A DNA stretch of 64,000 nucleotides from Roseateles sp. SL47 (GTDB taxonomy: Bacteria; Pseudomonadota; Gammaproteobacteria; Burkholderiales; Burkholderiaceae_C): positions 558,001 to 622,000 of the forward strand of contig NZ_CP113068.1 of NCBI RefSeq assembly GCF_026625885.1. Direction: 5' to 3'. The position numbers and the translations under genes are program-made. This document shows, piece after piece, positions 16,687-26,983 of the stretch. The notes below the pieces were generated by a model. The model saw nothing but the letters and a program-made list of their open reading frames with translations, was not told the origin of the DNA and did not search any database. Position 1 is the stretch's first letter; the number at the start of each line of letters is the position of its first letter.

Positions 16687-16751
16687 AGTGAGGCCACCAC
16701 TACAGCACCCACCGATGCTGTTGATGCGTTCACGTGAACGACATCGAATTC

Positions 16752-16828
<77 letters not shown>

Positions 16829-16904
16829 ACTGAGAAAGAGAGTCTAGCACGATTATCGAGTTGGGGGCCAGCTCATTGCCAAATCGTGCTGCATTGTGCG
16901 AGGG

Positions 16905-18824
16905 TCAGCGAATGCCGGCTTCCTGCAAGGACTGAAGAAATCGTTCGGCCTTCTGGAATCCGATCACCCGAACCTGCGTTTGCTCCTGGCCGGCGGCGTC
17001 GAAGAAGATGGTGCCGGGCGGCCCGAAGAGGTGGAATCGCTTCAGCAGCTCCCGGTCCTGTTCTGAATTGGCAGTGACATCCGCCTTGAGCAGCAGCACA
17101 CCGGCCAGCTTGGCGCGAACCTGCGGATCGGTGAACGTGTAGCGCTCCATTTCCTTGCAGGACACACACCAGTCCGCATAGAAGTCCAGCATCACCGGCT
17201 TGCCAGCGGTGCGCAGGGCTTCATCCAGATCCGCCACGCTGCCAATCTTTTTGAAGCTCACTTCATCTGCCGCCGAACCTGCCCCGATCGGCGTGGCCGC
17301 AGCCGATGTCGCTCCCAGCGCCAAGCCCGCCAAGGGCTTGAGCGGATCGGTCCCGCCCGCCGCGACGCCCACAAACTGCGCCAGCCCAAACACGGCAGCG
17401 GCCACGGCCACGCTCTTGCGCAACCAGGTGCGCGGCGCATGCGGCTCGGTGGCATGGAAGAGCCCCAACAGGCCCGCAAGACCGATCAGCAAGGCGCCCC
17501 AGAGCCATTGAGCGATCACATGCGGCAGGACCGGCTGGACGATCCACAGCGCCACGCCCAGCAGCAGCAGGCCGAAGAAGTATTTGACCGAGTCCATCCA
17601 GGCGCCGGCGCGCGGCAACAAGGCCCCCGCCGACAGGCCCACCAGCAGCAACGGCACACTCATGCCACAGGCCAACGCGTACAAGGCGCCGCCGCCCAGC
17701 ACCACATTGCCGGTCTGCCCGATGTAGACCAGCAAGGTGGCCAGCGGTGCAGCCACACAGGGGCTGACGATGAGCGCCGACAGCGCCCCCATGGTGAAGA
17801 CACTGGCATACCGCCCGCCAGGCAGGCGCTGCGTGACGCCGGACACCCCGCTGGTGAAGCGGGTGGGCAGCTGCAGCTCATAGACACCGAACATGGACAG
17901 CGACAGCACCACCAGCAGCAGGCCAAATACAGCCAGCACCCAGGGCTTCTGCAGGTAAGCAGCCAGGCCACCACCGATCAGTGCCGCCGCAACCCCCAGC
18001 GCGGTGTAGACCAGCGCCATGCCCTGCGAATACGACAGCGCCAGCAGGAAGCCCCGCGTGCGGGAGACCTGCGTCCCCTGCCCCACGATGATGGACGACA
18101 AGATCGGCACCATGGGCAGTACACAAGGCGTGAAGGACATCAGCACGCCCAGCAGGAAAGCTGCCGCCAGCGCCGTCCACAGCTGCCCGGATTCCAGCAG
18201 ACGCTTCAATCCGCTGCCATCGGCCAGATCCAGGGCGCTGGAGGTCGTCAGACCGGCTTGTGGCGTTGCGACGCTACCCTCACGGCCGGCACCACTGTCC
18301 GCTGCAGGCGCCGATGCGACCGCGTTGGCCAGACCGAAGCCGCTCATCGCATTCTTGGCGGCTGAGATCTTCACCGCCCCATCGCCGCCAAAGCCTCGCA
18401 GGCCCAGCATCACGTCGCTGGACAACGGTGGATAGCACAGACCCTTGTCCGCACACCCCTGCCCGGTGAGCACCAGATGCATCGGTACCGCCGCGAGCGA
18501 CTGCACCGGCACGTCCAGCGTGAGGTGGTCGCGATAGGTCTCGACCTCCTTGTTGAAAGTTTCGTCGAACTTGCGCTTGGGCGTCGGCCATTGGATGGTT
18601 CCGAGCGTGGCCCCCTCCGCTTCCAGCTTGAACTGGTCCCGATACATGTAATAGCCCGGCGCGATGTCAAAGCGCAGACGGAACTGGCGATCGCCCACGA
18701 GCTCGACACTGACCTTGAAGGCTTGTTCAGGATCCAGGAAATCGTCGGCGTGAGCGGCCTGCAGGAACCCCAATGCCAAGAGCAGCAGGCACAGGATCCG
18801 ACGGATCAACAGGAATACATTCAT
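16905..18824 (-). CDS. dsbD: DsbD, thiol:disulfide interchange protein
   Basis: The 639-residue inner-membrane protein passes electrons from cytoplasmic thioredoxin to periplasmic DsbC and cytochrome c maturation factors. It has a signal peptide (CLLLLALGFLQAAHA), an alpha domain whose redox pair is in GQGCADKGLCYPP, an eight-helix beta domain with SFTPCVLPMVP and VSPCVAAPLA, and a thioredoxin-like gamma domain with DWCVSCKEMER. All six redox cysteines are present. The length exceeds E. coli DsbD (565) because of a linker after the alpha domain. It is expressed separately from the ribosomal cluster: the rplQ terminator lies upstream. Confidence 0.95.
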   Translation of the reverse strand: MNVFLLIRRILCLLLLALGFLQAAHADDFLDPEQAFKVSVELVGDRQFRLRFDIAPGYYMYRDQFKLEAEGATLGTIQWPTPKRKFDETFNKEVETYRDHLTLDVPVQSLAAVPMHLVLTGQGCADKGLCYPPLSSDVMLGLRGFGGDGAVKISAAKNAMSGFGLANAVASAPAADSGAGREGSVATPQAGLTTSSALDLADGSGLKRLLESGQLWTALAAAFLLGVLMSFTPCVLPMVPILSSIIVGQGTQVSRTRGFLLALSYSQGMALVYTALGVAAALIGGGLAAYLQKPWVLAVFGLLLVVLSLSMFGVYELQLPTRFTSGVSGVTQRLPGGRYASVFTMGALSALIVSPCVAAPLATLLVYIGQTGNVVLGGGALYALACGMSVPLLLVGLSAGALLPRAGAWMDSVKYFFGLLLLGVALWIVQPVLPHVIAQWLWGALLIGLAGLLGLFHATEPHAPRTWLRKSVAVAAAVFGLAQFVGVAAGGTDPLKPLAGLALGATSAAATPIGAGSAADEVSFKKIGSVADLDEALRTAGKPVMLDFYADWCVSCKEMERYTFTDPQVRAKLAGVLLLKADVTANSEQDRELLKRFHLFGPPGTIFFDAAGQEQTQVRVIGFQKAERFLQSLQEAGIR

Positions 18825-18947
18825 GGGGACGGGGGCGGCATCCGCAACAGGCGGCTGGCCTTGAGGGGGAGAGGAAACCGCAAGCTTAGCGCGACGGCGT
18901 TCACAGGCCGGTCGTCAGGGTGACGGCTGTGCGCTGGCGGAAAAAGA

Positions 18948-18973
18948 AAAAGGCCAGCAGAGGCTGGCCTTTT
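18948..18973 (-). terminator. Terminator downstream of rplQ (end of the alpha operon)
   Basis: AAAAGGCCAGC (18948-18958) and GCTGGCCTTTT (18963-18973) form an 11-bp stem with a 4-base loop. On the minus strand the stem is followed by TTTTTCTTTTT. It starts about 30 bp after the rplQ stop and separates the ribosomal cluster from dsbD. Confidence 0.9.
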
Positions 18974-19002
18974 GTGTGCGCGGAGTCGGGCGCGGCGACT
19001 GC

Positions 19003-19392
19003 TTATTCAGCAGCGGCTTCGCCTTCGGTCGCTTCCGGACGATCCACCAGCTCGACGTACGCCATGGGGGCGTTGTCGCCGACACGGAAGCCCATCTTCA
19101 GGATGCGGGTGTAGCCGCCCGGACGGGTGGCGAAACGCGGGCCCAGTTCATTAAACAGCTTGCTGACGATGTCCCGGTCACGCAGGCGGTTGAACGCCAG
19201 ACGGCGGTTGGCCAGCGTGGGTTCCTTGGCCAGGGTGATCAGCGGCTCAACGACGCGACGCAGTTCCTTGGCCTTGGGCAAGGTGGTCTTGATCGCTTCG
19301 TGTTGCAGCAGGGACACTGCCATGTTGCGGAGCATCGCGGCGCGGTGCTCGCTGGTACGGTTCAGCTTACGGAGGCCGTTACGGTGGCGCAT
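19003..19392 (-). CDS. rplQ: Ribosomal protein L17
   Basis: L17 is a large-subunit protein near the peptide exit tunnel. The 129-residue product begins [17 protein letters not shown] and contains the conserved [19 protein letters not shown]. coli L17 has 127 residues. It ends with an acidic Glu/Ala tail. It is the last gene of the cluster, 95 bp after rpoA and followed by a strong terminator. Confidence 0.97.
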   Translation of the reverse strand: MRHRNGLRKLNRTSEHRAAMLRNMAVSLLQHEAIKTTLPKAKELRRVVEPLITLAKEPTLANRRLAFNRLRDRDIVSKLFNELGPRFATRPGGYTRILKMGFRVGDNAPMAYVELVDRPEATEGEAAAE

Positions 19393-19487
19393 GGTGCTTT
19401 CCTTTCCTTCAGTTATTGCCGGCAGCCGGATCAGGTACTGCCGGGGGCACCGGGCGGGACCAAAAGGCCCTCACCCTCTTTCAAAAA

Positions 19488-20480
19488 TCAACGCTTGTCG
19501 AGACCTTGGGGCGGCCAGTTCTCGAGACGCGAGCCCAGGGTCAGGCCGCGCGAAGCGAGCACTTCCTTGATCTCGTTGAGCGACTTGCGACCCAGGTTCG
19601 GGGTCTTCAGCAGCTCGGTCTCGGTACGCTGGATCAGGTCACCGATGTAATAGATGTTTTCGGCCTTCAGGCAGTTGGCCGAACGCACGGTCAGTTCGAG
19701 CTCGTCAACCGGACGCAGCAGGATCGGATCGAAGCTGCTCGAACGGGCGGCAGGCGCCTGGTCGAACGCGTCCACCAGATCGGTGCCTTGCAGCTGGGCG
19801 AAGACCGCCAGCTGTTCGACCAGGATCTTGGCAGAAGCGCGGATGGCTTCTTCCGGGGAGATCGCACCATTGGTTTCGATCTCCATGACCAGCTTGTCCA
19901 GGTCGGTACGCTGTTCCACACGGGCGTTTTCGACGGCGTAGCTGACGCGCTTCACCGGGGAGAACGAAGCGTCGAGCACGATACGGCCGATGGCCTTCGT
20001 GGGCTCGTCGCCATAACGGCGCATGTTGCCGGGCACATAGCCGCGGCCCTTCTCGACCTTGATCTGCATGTCCAGCTTGCCGCCTTGCGACAGGTGGGCG
20101 ATGACATGCTCAGGGTTGATGATCTCGACGTCGTGCGGGGTCTGGATGTCGGCAGCGGTCACAGGACCTTCGCCTTCCTTGCGCAGGACCAGAGTCACTT
20201 CTTCGCGGTTGTGCAGGCGGAACACGACGCCCTTGAGGTTCAGCATGATGTGAACCACGTCTTCCTGCACGCCGTCGATGGCGGAGTACTCGTGCAGCAC
20301 GCCCGCGATCGTCACTTCCGTCGGCGCATAACCCACCATCGAAGACAGCAGCACACGACGCAGGGCGTTGCCCAGCGTGTGGCCATAGCCGCGTTCAAAC
20401 GGCTCGAGGATCACCTTGGCGCGATGACCGCCCAGGGGCTCCACAGTGATGGATTTGGGTTTGAGCAGATTCGTTTGCAT
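19488..20480 (-). CDS. rpoA: RNA polymerase alpha subunit
   Basis: The 330-residue subunit nucleates RNA polymerase assembly through its N-terminal domain (about 1-235, with [19 protein letters not shown]) and binds UP elements and activators through its C-terminal domain (about 250-330, [16 protein letters not shown] and [14 protein letters not shown]). E. coli alpha has 329 residues. It lies between rpsD (153 bp upstream, a gap with stacked hairpins) and rplQ, the standard alpha operon order. Confidence 0.98.
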   Translation of the reverse strand: MQTNLLKPKSITVEPLGGHRAKVILEPFERGYGHTLGNALRRVLLSSMVGYAPTEVTIAGVLHEYSAIDGVQEDVVHIMLNLKGVVFRLHNREEVTLVLRKEGEGPVTAADIQTPHDVEIINPEHVIAHLSQGGKLDMQIKVEKGRGYVPGNMRRYGDEPTKAIGRIVLDASFSPVKRVSYAVENARVEQRTDLDKLVMEIETNGAISPEEAIRASAKILVEQLAVFAQLQGTDLVDAFDQAPAARSSSFDPILLRPVDELELTVRSANCLKAENIYYIGDLIQRTETELLKTPNLGRKSLNEIKEVLASRGLTLGSRLENWPPQGLDKR

Positions 20481-20536
20481 GAGGTCTTTCTTTCAATACC
20501 CTCGGTTCGTTACACCGATAAGGCTGAGGGACCAAC

Positions 20537-20571
20537 CGGACCCGCCCCTCAACGGGCGGGCAAAGTCCGGA
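20537..20571 (-). other. Two-part stacked hairpin in the rpsD-rpoA gap (first)
   Basis: CCGGAC-CCGCCC (20537-20548) can pair with GGGCGG (20555-20560) and GTCCGG (20566-20571) across a 5-base bulge. It precedes rpoA by about 55 bp. There is no T-tract, so it is likely a processing or stability structure. Confidence 0.45.
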
Positions 20572-20580
20572 CGAGGAAAC

Positions 20581-20620
20581 GCCAAGCGGCCCCTACAGAA
20601 CAATGTCTGGGCCGCTTGGC
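20581..20620 (-). other. Perfect 12-bp stem-loop in the rpsD-rpoA gap (second)
   Basis: GCCAAGCGGCCC (20581-20592) pairs perfectly with GGGCCGCTTGGC (20609-20620) around a 16-base loop, 14 bp after the rpsD stop. On the minus strand no T-run follows. It may partially terminate transcription or protect the rpsD mRNA 3' end. Confidence 0.5.
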
Positions 20621-20633
20621 AGGCACGAAAGAA

Positions 20634-21257
20634 TTAACGCGAGTACAACTCAACGATCAGCGATTCGTTGATCTCGGCGCCGAACTCGTCGCGATCCGGC
20701 GTCTTCTTGAACACGCCTTCCATCTTCGACACGTCCACGGCCACCCAGGCCGGCAGACCGATCGATTCGGCCAGCTTCAGGCTGTCCACGATACGCAGCT
20801 GCTTCTTGGCCTTTTCGCGCACGGCGACGACGTCACCGGCCTTGACCAGGTAGGAAGCGATGTTCACGATTTCACCGTTCACGGTGATGCCCTTGTGCGA
20901 CACGAGCTGACGTGCTTCAGCGCGGGTCGAACCAAAGCCCATGCGGTACACGACGTTGTCCAGGCGGGACTCCAGCAGCACCAGCAGGTTCACGCCGGTC
21001 GAGCCCTTGCGGCGCTCGGCTTCGGCGAAGTAGCGACGGAACTGACGCTCCAGCACGCCGTACATGCGCTTGACCTTCTGCTTTTCGCGCAGTTGCAGAC
21101 CGAAGTCCGAGGTGCGCTGGCCAGAAGTGCGGCCATGCTGACCGGGCTTGCTGTCGAACTTGGCCTTGTCGCTGATGGCGCGGCGGGCGCTCTTCAGGAA
21201 CAGGTCGGTGCCTTCACGGCGGGAGAGTTTGGCCTTGGGGCCGAGATAACGTGCCAC
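20634..21257 (-). CDS. rpsD: Ribosomal protein S4
   Basis: S4 binds 16S rRNA early in 30S assembly and, in E. coli, represses the alpha operon. The 207-residue product begins [20 protein letters not shown] and ends SLIVELYSR, with the S4 RNA-binding domain around [12 protein letters not shown] and HKGITVNG. The N-terminal zinc cysteines found in some bacteria are absent, the zinc-independent type. It is separated from rpsK by 261 bp with two strong hairpins. Confidence 0.97.
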   Translation of the reverse strand: MARYLGPKAKLSRREGTDLFLKSARRAISDKAKFDSKPGQHGRTSGQRTSDFGLQLREKQKVKRMYGVLERQFRRYFAEAERRKGSTGVNLLVLLESRLDNVVYRMGFGSTRAEARQLVSHKGITVNGEIVNIASYLVKAGDVVAVREKAKKQLRIVDSLKLAESIGLPAWVAVDVSKMEGVFKKTPDRDEFGAEINESLIVELYSR

Positions 21258-21379
21258 TTTGCGTGTCCTTCATCAATCTGACGCGGTTCGACCTCACCTG
21301 GCGGATGACTCCGCTGGGTCAGGCGCGCACTGCGCGAGTCTGGCCAACTGTTGTTCTGGGCTCAGACGGTGGGCTTCAT

Positions 21380-21417
21380 GCTGAAGTGGCCCGCTGGCTA
21401 CAGCGCGCCACTTCAGC
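21380..21417 (-). other. Perfect 11-bp inverted repeat in the rpsK-rpsD gap (promoter-distal)
   Basis: GCTGAAGTGGC (21380-21390) pairs perfectly with GCCACTTCAGC (21407-21417) around a 16-base loop. Together with the next hairpin it fills most of the gap between S11 and S4 genes. No T-tract follows on the minus strand. Confidence 0.5.
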
Positions 21418-21423
21418 AAAACG

Positions 21424-21450
21424 GCCGGCTGGTGCAGTACACCAGCCGGC
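21424..21450 (-). other. Perfect 11-bp stem-loop in the rpsK-rpsD gap (promoter-proximal), possible attenuator
   Basis: GCCGGCTGGTG (21424-21434) and CACCAGCCGGC (21440-21450) enclose a 5-base loop. On the minus strand CGTTTTGC follows, a weak T-run. It lies about 70 bp after the rpsK stop and could partially terminate or mark an RNase cut site. Confidence 0.5.
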
Positions 21451-21518
21451 AGCATCGGAAAAGAGTCCGAAATTATGGCACCAAACACAGTGGTCTGGTG
21501 CACCTCAGAGCAACAGCC

Positions 21519-21923
21519 TTAGATGCGGCGGCGCTTCTGAGGACGGCAGCCGTTGTGCGGCACCGGGGTCACGTCCGAGATCGAGTTGATCCGGATGCCC
21601 AGGGCAGCCAGCGCGCGAACCGACGACTCACGACCCGGGCCAGGGCCCTTGATCTTCACGTCCAGGTTCTTGATGCCTTGTTCTTGAGCAGCGCGGCCCG
21701 CCACTTCAGCGGCCACCTGGGCTGCGAAGGGGGTGGACTTGCGGGAGCCCTTGAAGCCCTGGCCGCCCGACGAGGCCCAGGACAGCGCACCACCCTGACG
21801 ATCCGTGATCGTGATGATGGTGTTGTTGAAAGAAGCGTGAACGTGGGCGATGCCGTCGGCAACGTTCTTCCGAACCTTCTTGCGAACGCGCTGGGCAGCC
21901 GAGTTATTGGGTGCTTTTGCCAT
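21519..21923 (-). CDS. rpsK: Ribosomal protein S11
   Basis: S11 sits on the 30S platform next to the mRNA exit path. The 134-residue product contains [26 protein letters not shown] and ends [11 protein letters not shown], all family hallmarks; E. coli S11 has 129. It starts 25 bp after rpsM. Confidence 0.97.
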   Translation of the reverse strand: MAKAPNNSAAQRVRKKVRKNVADGIAHVHASFNNTIITITDRQGGALSWASSGGQGFKGSRKSTPFAAQVAAEVAGRAAQEQGIKNLDVKIKGPGPGRESSVRALAALGIRINSISDVTPVPHNGCRPQKRRRI

Positions 21924-21948
21924 GGTGAGCTTTCTTCAGTTGCCGCGA

Positions 21949-22314
21949 TTACTTCTTGCCAGTAGCCGCCGACTTGCGCGGACCCTTGCGGGTACGGGCA
22001 TTCGTGCGGGTACGCTGACCGCGCACCGGCAGGCCACGGCGATGGCGGAAGCCACGATAGCAACCCAGGTCCATCAGACGCTTGATGTTGATGGACATCT
22101 CGCGACGCAGGTCGCCTTCAATGGTCATGCGGCCCACTTCCTCACGGATCTTTTCCAGATCGGAGTCAGTCAGGTCCTTGACCTTCTTGTCAAACGGAAT
22201 GCCGCAAGTGGTGCAGATCTTCTGCGCGGTCGTACGGCCAATGCCGTAGATCGAGGTCAGACCGATCTCCGTGTGCTTGTGCGGCGGAATGTTGATACCA
22301 GCAATACGTGCCAT
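21949..22314 (-). CDS. rpsM: Ribosomal protein S13
   Basis: S13 contacts the 50S subunit and P-site tRNA from the 30S head. The 121-residue product begins [21 protein letters not shown] and ends in a basic tail ([17 protein letters not shown]). It lies 33 bp after rpmJ, opening the alpha-operon gene group, with no promoter that I could see in between. Confidence 0.97.
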   Translation of the reverse strand: MARIAGINIPPHKHTEIGLTSIYGIGRTTAQKICTTCGIPFDKKVKDLTDSDLEKIREEVGRMTIEGDLRREMSINIKRLMDLGCYRGFRHRRGLPVRGQRTRTNARTRKGPRKSAATGKK

Positions 22315-22347
22315 TTGCGTCCTCTAATTCGCTTGCGGTGTTGCCAA

Positions 22348-22461
22348 TCAGCCTTGACGCTGCTTGTGGCGCGGATCGGTACAGATCACACGCACCACGC
22401 CATTGCGACGGATGATCTTGCAATTGCGGCACATCTTCTTGACGGATGCCGAAACTTTCAT
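22348..22461 (-). CDS. rpmJ: Ribosomal protein L36
   Basis: The 37-residue product reads [14 protein letters not shown], then [10 protein letters not shown] and ends DPRHKQRQG. The three cysteines (C11, C14, C27) and H32 are the zinc ribbon of the zinc-dependent L36 type. E. coli L36 has 38 residues. It lies 62 bp after infA and 33 bp before rpsM, its usual place at the spc/alpha junction. Confidence 0.96.
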   Translation of the reverse strand: MKVSASVKKMCRNCKIIRRNGVVRVICTDPRHKQRQG

Positions 22462-22523
22462 GGTCTGCTCCTTGACCTAACTTTTCGCTCAATCAGCGTT
22501 GATCCGGGGGGTTGCTGTAAAGC

Positions 22524-22742
22524 TCACTTCGCCCGGAACACGATGCGAGCACGACTCAAATCGTACGGTGTCAATTCCACGGTCACCTTGTCACCAGGAA
22601 GGATGCGGATGTAGTGCATGCGCATCTTTCCGGAGATGTGACCGAGAACGACATGACCGTTCTCCAACTTGACGCGAAAGGTTGCATTGGGGAGGTTTTC
22701 AAGAATCTCACCCTGCATTTGAATGACGTCGTCTTTCGCCAT
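22524..22742 (-). CDS. infA: Translation initiation factor IF-1
   Basis: The 72-residue OB-fold protein occupies the ribosomal A site during initiation. [29 protein letters not shown] and [21 protein letters not shown] are conserved. The location between secY and rpmJ is usual in betaproteobacteria, which often carry a second infA elsewhere. Confidence 0.96.
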   Translation of the reverse strand: MAKDDVIQMQGEILENLPNATFRVKLENGHVVLGHISGKMRMHYIRILPGDKVTVELTPYDLSRARIVFRAK

Positions 22743-22796
22743 ACCTTCGAAACTTGCTGGATAGGGTCGTGTTGTTTATTTCTGCGGCTCAGCGGC

Positions 22797-24107
22797 TCAG
22801 TTGGCTTTGAAACTTGCCTTCTTGAGCAGCGACTCGTACTGCTGGCTCATCACGTAGGACTGGACCTGGGCCCAGAAATCCATCGTGACGACCACGATGA
22901 TCAGCAGCGAGGTACCACCAAAATAGAACGGTACGTTGTATTTCAGGGTCAGGAACTCAGGCAGCAAGCACACGCCGGTGATGTACACCGCACCTGCCAG
23001 CGTCAGCCGGGACAGGATCTTGTCAATGTGCCGAGCCGTCTGGTCACCTGGACGGATACCGGGGATGAACGCGCCGCTCTTCTTCAGGTTGTCTGCGGTC
23101 TCACGGCTGTTGAACACCAGGGCCGTGTAGAAGAAGCAGAAGAAGACGATCGCAGCGGAGTACAGCATCACGTAGATGGGACGGCCAGGACGAAGTTCGT
23201 CCGAGATGTCCTTCAACCAGCGCATGCTGTCACCCGTCGCAAACCAGCTGACCAGGGTGGTGGGCAGCAGGATGATCGACGACGCGAAGATCGGCGGAAT
23301 CACGCCAGACATGTTCAGCTTCAGGGGCAGGTGCGAGCTGGTCCCGCCATACACCTTGTTCCCCACCTGGCGCTTCGCGTAATTGACCAGAATCTTGCGC
23401 TGGCCACGTTCCACGAAAACAACCAGAAAGGTCACTGCGGCGATGATGGCGATCACGATGAGGCACGAGAAGATGCTCATCGAACCGGTACGCACCAGCT
23501 CCAGCAGACCCCCGACCGCTCCTGGCAGACCTGCAGCGATACCGCCGAAGATCAGGATGGAGATGCCGTTGCCCAGACCGCGCTCGGTGATCTGCTCACC
23601 CAGCCACATCAGGAACATCGTGCCGGCCACCAGGCTGGTCACGGTGGTGAGACGGAAGCCGAAGCCCGGGCTCAACACCAGACCCTGGGAGCTCTCCAGA
23701 GCGAACGCGATGCTCAGGCTCTGGAAGATCGCCAGGCCGAGCGTCCCGTAGCGGGTGTACTGCGTGATCTTGCGGCGGCCAGCCTCACCTTCCTTCTTCA
23801 GCGCTTCCAGGCTCGGCACCACATACGTCATCAACTGCATGACGATGGAGGCTGAGATGTAGGGCATGATGCCCAGCGCGAAGACGGTAAAGCGCGACAG
23901 CGCACCGCCCGAGAACATGTTGAACAGGCTCAGGATCCCGCCCTGCTGACCCTTGAACAGCTGCTGCAGCTGGGTGGGGTCGATACCGGGCACCGGGATA
24001 TGCGCCCCGATGCGGTAGACGACCAACGCCAGCAACAGGAACACGAGCCGGCGACGCAGGTCACCGAACTTGCCGCTCTTGGCCAACTGGGATGCGTTGC
24101 TTGCCAC
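22797..24107 (-). CDS. secY: SecY, protein-conducting channel
   Basis: The 436-residue protein with ten membrane spans forms the Sec channel with SecE (encoded at 52831-53214) and SecG. It contains [14 protein letters not shown] in helix 2, [17 protein letters not shown] in the loop before helix 5 and the basic cytoplasmic loop [19 protein letters not shown]. It follows rplO by 26 bp, as in other spc operons. Confidence 0.97.
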   Translation of the reverse strand: MASNASQLAKSGKFGDLRRRLVFLLLALVVYRIGAHIPVPGIDPTQLQQLFKGQQGGILSLFNMFSGGALSRFTVFALGIMPYISASIVMQLMTYVVPSLEALKKEGEAGRRKITQYTRYGTLGLAIFQSLSIAFALESSQGLVLSPGFGFRLTTVTSLVAGTMFLMWLGEQITERGLGNGISILIFGGIAAGLPGAVGGLLELVRTGSMSIFSCLIVIAIIAAVTFLVVFVERGQRKILVNYAKRQVGNKVYGGTSSHLPLKLNMSGVIPPIFASSIILLPTTLVSWFATGDSMRWLKDISDELRPGRPIYVMLYSAAIVFFCFFYTALVFNSRETADNLKKSGAFIPGIRPGDQTARHIDKILSRLTLAGAVYITGVCLLPEFLTLKYNVPFYFGGTSLLIIVVVTMDFWAQVQSYVMSQQYESLLKKASFKAN

Positions 24108-24133
24108 TGTTGCCTAGTCCTGTTTGACGCCGA

Positions 24134-24565
24134 TCAAGCGACGGTACCGCCGGCAGCCTCAATGGCCGCCTTGGCACCTGCAGTCGCGCCGATGCCCTTG
24201 AGGGACACCTTGCGGCTGATCTCGCCCGACTTGATGACCTTGACCGTCTTGGCCAGTTCCGACACCAGGCCCACGGCCTTCAGCGTCAGGAGGTCGATCT
24301 CTTCGGAGGTCAGCGCCTGCAGTTCCGACAGCGTCACTTCAGCGTTGTAGGGACGAGCCAGGGACTTGAAACCACGCTTGGGCAGGCGACGTTGCAGCGG
24401 CATTTGACCGCCTTCGAAGCCGACCTTGTGGAAGCCACCAGCACGCGACTTCTGACCCTTGTGACCACGGCCAGCGGTCTTGCCCAGACCGGAGCCGATG
24501 CCACGGCCCACGCGACGCTTGGCGTGCTTGGCGCCGGCGGCAGGCTTGATGGTATTGAGTTGCAT
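24134..24565 (-). CDS. rplO: Ribosomal protein L15
   Basis: L15 is a late-assembly 50S protein. The 143-residue product begins [22 protein letters not shown], with the glycine/arginine-rich [18 protein letters not shown] that threads into 23S rRNA. E. coli L15 has 144 residues. It lies 25 bp after rpmD. Confidence 0.97.
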   Translation of the reverse strand: MQLNTIKPAAGAKHAKRRVGRGIGSGLGKTAGRGHKGQKSRAGGFHKVGFEGGQMPLQRRLPKRGFKSLARPYNAEVTLSELQALTSEEIDLLTLKAVGLVSELAKTVKVIKSGEISRKVSLKGIGATAGAKAAIEAAGGTVA

Positions 24566-24590
24566 CTTCTTTCCTCGATTCGCGCGGCGC

Positions 24591-24773
24591 TTACAGCACC
24601 TGCACGAGGTAGGCGATCTTGTTGATCATGCCGCGCACTGCGGGCGTGTCTTCCAGCGTGCGAGTGCTGTTGAGCTTGCGAAGGCCCAGGCCAGTCACGG
24701 TAGCACGGTGGGAGGCACGGCAACCGATAGGGCTGCGAACCAGCTTGACCGTCAGAGTTTTCTTGTCAGACAT
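24591..24773 (-). CDS. rpmD: Ribosomal protein L30
   Basis: The 60-residue product ([18 protein letters not shown] ... [17 protein letters not shown]) is the usual bacterial short L30 (E. coli 59). I start at the ATG at 24773, 16 bp after rpsE; the upstream open frame is inside rpsE and is not part of the gene. Confidence 0.96.
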   Translation of the reverse strand: MSDKKTLTVKLVRSPIGCRASHRATVTGLGLRKLNSTRTLEDTPAVRGMINKIAYLVQVL

Positions 24774-24789
24774 CTCGATCTCCCGGCGA

Positions 24790-25308
24790 TCAGTTGAAGA
24801 TTTCTTCAACTGTCTTGCCGCGCTTGGCCGCCACTTCGGCGGGCGTGGAGCAGCGCTTGAGCGCGTCCAGCGTGGCACGAACCATGTTGTACGGGTTGGT
24901 CGAACCGTGGCTCTTGGTCACGATGTCGGTCACGCCCATCACTTCGAACACAGCGCGCATCGGGCCGCCGGCGATCACGCCGGTACCAGCAGGAGCCGGA
25001 GCCATGATCACGTGTGCTGCACCGTGCTCACCCACCACGTTGTGCTGGATGGTGCCGTTGCGCAGTTGCACCTTGATCATGTTGCGACGAGCAGACTCCA
25101 TCGCCTTTTGCACGGCCACGGGCACTTCCTTGGCCTTGCCCTTGCCCATACCGATACGACCGTCGCCGTCGCCGACCACCGTCAGTGCTGCGAAGGACAG
25201 CGTGCGGCCGCCCTTCACCACCTTGGTGACGCGGTTCACCGCAATCATCTTTTCCTTCAGGCCGTCGTCATTGCCTTCGGTCTGAGCGCGGGGTTGAAAC
25301 TTTGCCAT
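24790..25308 (-). CDS. rpsE: Ribosomal protein S5
   Basis: S5 contributes to translational accuracy and mRNA helicase activity at the entry tunnel. The 172-residue product has the N-terminal double-stranded-RNA-binding-like domain ([25 protein letters not shown]) and a C-terminal domain ending [11 protein letters not shown]. coli S5 has 167. Confidence 0.97.
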   Translation of the reverse strand: MAKFQPRAQTEGNDDGLKEKMIAVNRVTKVVKGGRTLSFAALTVVGDGDGRIGMGKGKAKEVPVAVQKAMESARRNMIKVQLRNGTIQHNVVGEHGAAHVIMAPAPAGTGVIAGGPMRAVFEVMGVTDIVTKSHGSTNPYNMVRATLDALKRCSTPAEVAAKRGKTVEEIFN

Positions 25309-25326
25309 TTCCTAATCCTTTGTGCG

Positions 25327-25686
25327 TCAGAACTGCAGGCCAGCCTCGCGAGCGGCTTCTGCCAGGGCCTTGACTCGGCCGTGGTAGGCGAAACCAGCGC
25401 GATCGAACGCAACCTTCTCGACGCCAGCAGCCTTCGCCTTTTCGGCGATCCGCTTGCCAATCAGCGTCGCGGCGGCCACATTGCCACCCTTGCCGGCGAG
25501 TTGGGCGCGAACGTCCTTCTCGGCGGTCGAGGCGCTGGCCAGCACGCGCTGACCGTCTTCGGAGATGACCGAAGCGTAGATGTGCAGGTTCGAGCGGAAG
25601 ACCGTCAGACGGGCCACGCGCTGCAGCGCAATGCGAGCACGCGTTTGACGCGAACGACGCAGGCGTTGTTCCTTCTTGTTCAGCAT
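25327..25686 (-). CDS. rplR: Ribosomal protein L18
   Basis: L18 binds 5S rRNA and links it to the 50S subunit. The 119-residue product has [16 protein letters not shown] and ends [26 protein letters not shown], family signatures. E. coli L18 has 117. It lies 11 bp after rplF. Confidence 0.97.
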   Translation of the reverse strand: MLNKKEQRLRRSRQTRARIALQRVARLTVFRSNLHIYASVISEDGQRVLASASTAEKDVRAQLAGKGGNVAAATLIGKRIAEKAKAAGVEKVAFDRAGFAYHGRVKALAEAAREAGLQF

Positions 25687-25697
25687 GGCGCGGCTCC

Positions 25698-26231
25698 TTA
25701 CTTCTTCTTGGTCTCTTTGAGAGAGACCTTTTCGTCGGCGTAACGGATGCCCTTGCCCTTGTAAGGCTCCGGCGGACGGATGGCGCGCACTTCAGCTGCC
25801 AGCTGGCCGACCACTTGGCGATCCGCGCCCTTGATCAAGATTTCGGTCTGGGTCGGGCATTCCACCTTGATGCCGGCGGGCATGTCCTTCACAACCGGGT
25901 GCGAGAAGCCGATCTGCAGGTTCAGCTTTTGGCCCTGGGCCTGGGCACGGAAGCCCACACCAACCAGGTTCAGCTTCTTTTCGAAGCCCTTGCTGACACC
26001 GTTGACCATGTTGGCCAGCAAGGCGCGCATCGTGCCGCTCATCGCATCGGCTTCCGCCGAGTCGTTGGTCGGAACGAAGGTCAGCTTGCCGCCTTCGAGC
26101 TTCACCGTGACCAGAGGGTTCACGGCTACGAACAGGGTACCTTGCGGGCCCTTGACGCTGATCTTGTCAGCGGCGATCGTCACTTCCACGCCTTGCGGGA
26201 CGACGACCGGCATTTTTCCAACGCGGGACAT
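25698..26231 (-). CDS. rplF: Ribosomal protein L6
   Basis: L6 lies near the GTPase-associated centre. The 177-residue product, identical in length to that of E. coli, begins [17 protein letters not shown] and ends [24 protein letters not shown]. The start at 26231 is chosen over an upstream in-frame ATG by homology and by the purine-rich GGAGAGACAG before it. Confidence 0.97.
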   Translation of the reverse strand: MSRVGKMPVVVPQGVEVTIAADKISVKGPQGTLFVAVNPLVTVKLEGGKLTFVPTNDSAEADAMSGTMRALLANMVNGVSKGFEKKLNLVGVGFRAQAQGQKLNLQIGFSHPVVKDMPAGIKVECPTQTEILIKGADRQVVGQLAAEVRAIRPPEPYKGKGIRYADEKVSLKETKKK

Positions 26232-26250
26232 TGTCTGTCTCTCCTTGCGC

Positions 26251-26646
26251 TTAGGCGACGTAGCAAAGCACTTCGCCGCCGACACCGGCTTGACGTGCCT
26301 TGCGGTCAGTCATCACACCCTTGGGAGTGGTGACGATCGCCACGCCCAGGCCATTCATGACCTGGGGAATATCGTGACGGCCCTTGTAGATGCGCAGGCC
26401 AGGACGGCTCACGCGCTCGATGCGCTCGATCACCGGGCGACCGGCGTAATACTTCAGCGCAATTTCGAGCTCGGGGCGGGCGGCATCGCCACGCACCGCG
26501 AAATCGTCGATATAGCCTTCATCCTTCAGGACCTTGGCGATCGCGACCTTCAGCTTGGACGAAGGCATCACGACGCTGGCCTTCTCAACGCTTTGGGCGT
26601 TGCGAATGCGGGTCAGCATATCGGCGATAGGATCACTCATGCTCAT
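26251..26646 (-). CDS. rpsH: Ribosomal protein S8
   Basis: S8 organises the central domain of 16S rRNA and in E. coli represses the spc operon by binding mRNA around rplE. The 131-residue product begins [18 protein letters not shown] and ends [10 protein letters not shown]. The first ATG (26646) is favoured because GGAG is seven bases upstream. Confidence 0.97.
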   Translation of the reverse strand: MSMSDPIADMLTRIRNAQSVEKASVVMPSSKLKVAIAKVLKDEGYIDDFAVRGDAARPELEIALKYYAGRPVIERIERVSRPGLRIYKGRHDIPQVMNGLGVAIVTTPKGVMTDRKARQAGVGGEVLCYVA

Positions 26647-26669
26647 ACGAAATCTCCTAAACCTGCCGA

Positions 26670-26975
26670 TTACCAGCTGGCCTTGACGACACCGGGGATG
26701 TCGCCCTTGAAGGCCAGCTCACGAATCTTGTTACGAGCCAGCCCGAACTTGCGGAAGGTGCCACGGGGGCGACCAGTCAGTTCGCAGCGGTTACGCTGGC
26801 GGGTGGGGTTGGCGTTGCGAGGCAGCTTCTGGAGCTCCAGGCGGGCGAGGTAGCGCTCTTCATCCGACTTCTTGCTGTCGTTGATGATGGCCTTCAGTTC
26901 CTCGTACTTCTTGGCGTACTTGGCGACCAGTTGGGCGCGCTTCAGCTCACGTTGCTTGATCGAGAGTTTTGCCAC
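26670..26975 (-). CDS. rpsN: Ribosomal protein S14 (zinc-independent type)
   Basis: S14 is a late-binding 30S head protein. The 101-residue product equals E. coli S14 in length; it has only one cysteine ([12 protein letters not shown]), so it is the zinc-free form. It sits eight bp after rplE. Confidence 0.97.
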   Translation of the reverse strand: MAKLSIKQRELKRAQLVAKYAKKYEELKAIINDSKKSDEERYLARLELQKLPRNANPTRQRNRCELTGRPRGTFRKFGLARNKIRELAFKGDIPGVVKASW

Positions 26976-26983
26976 AAGTCACC

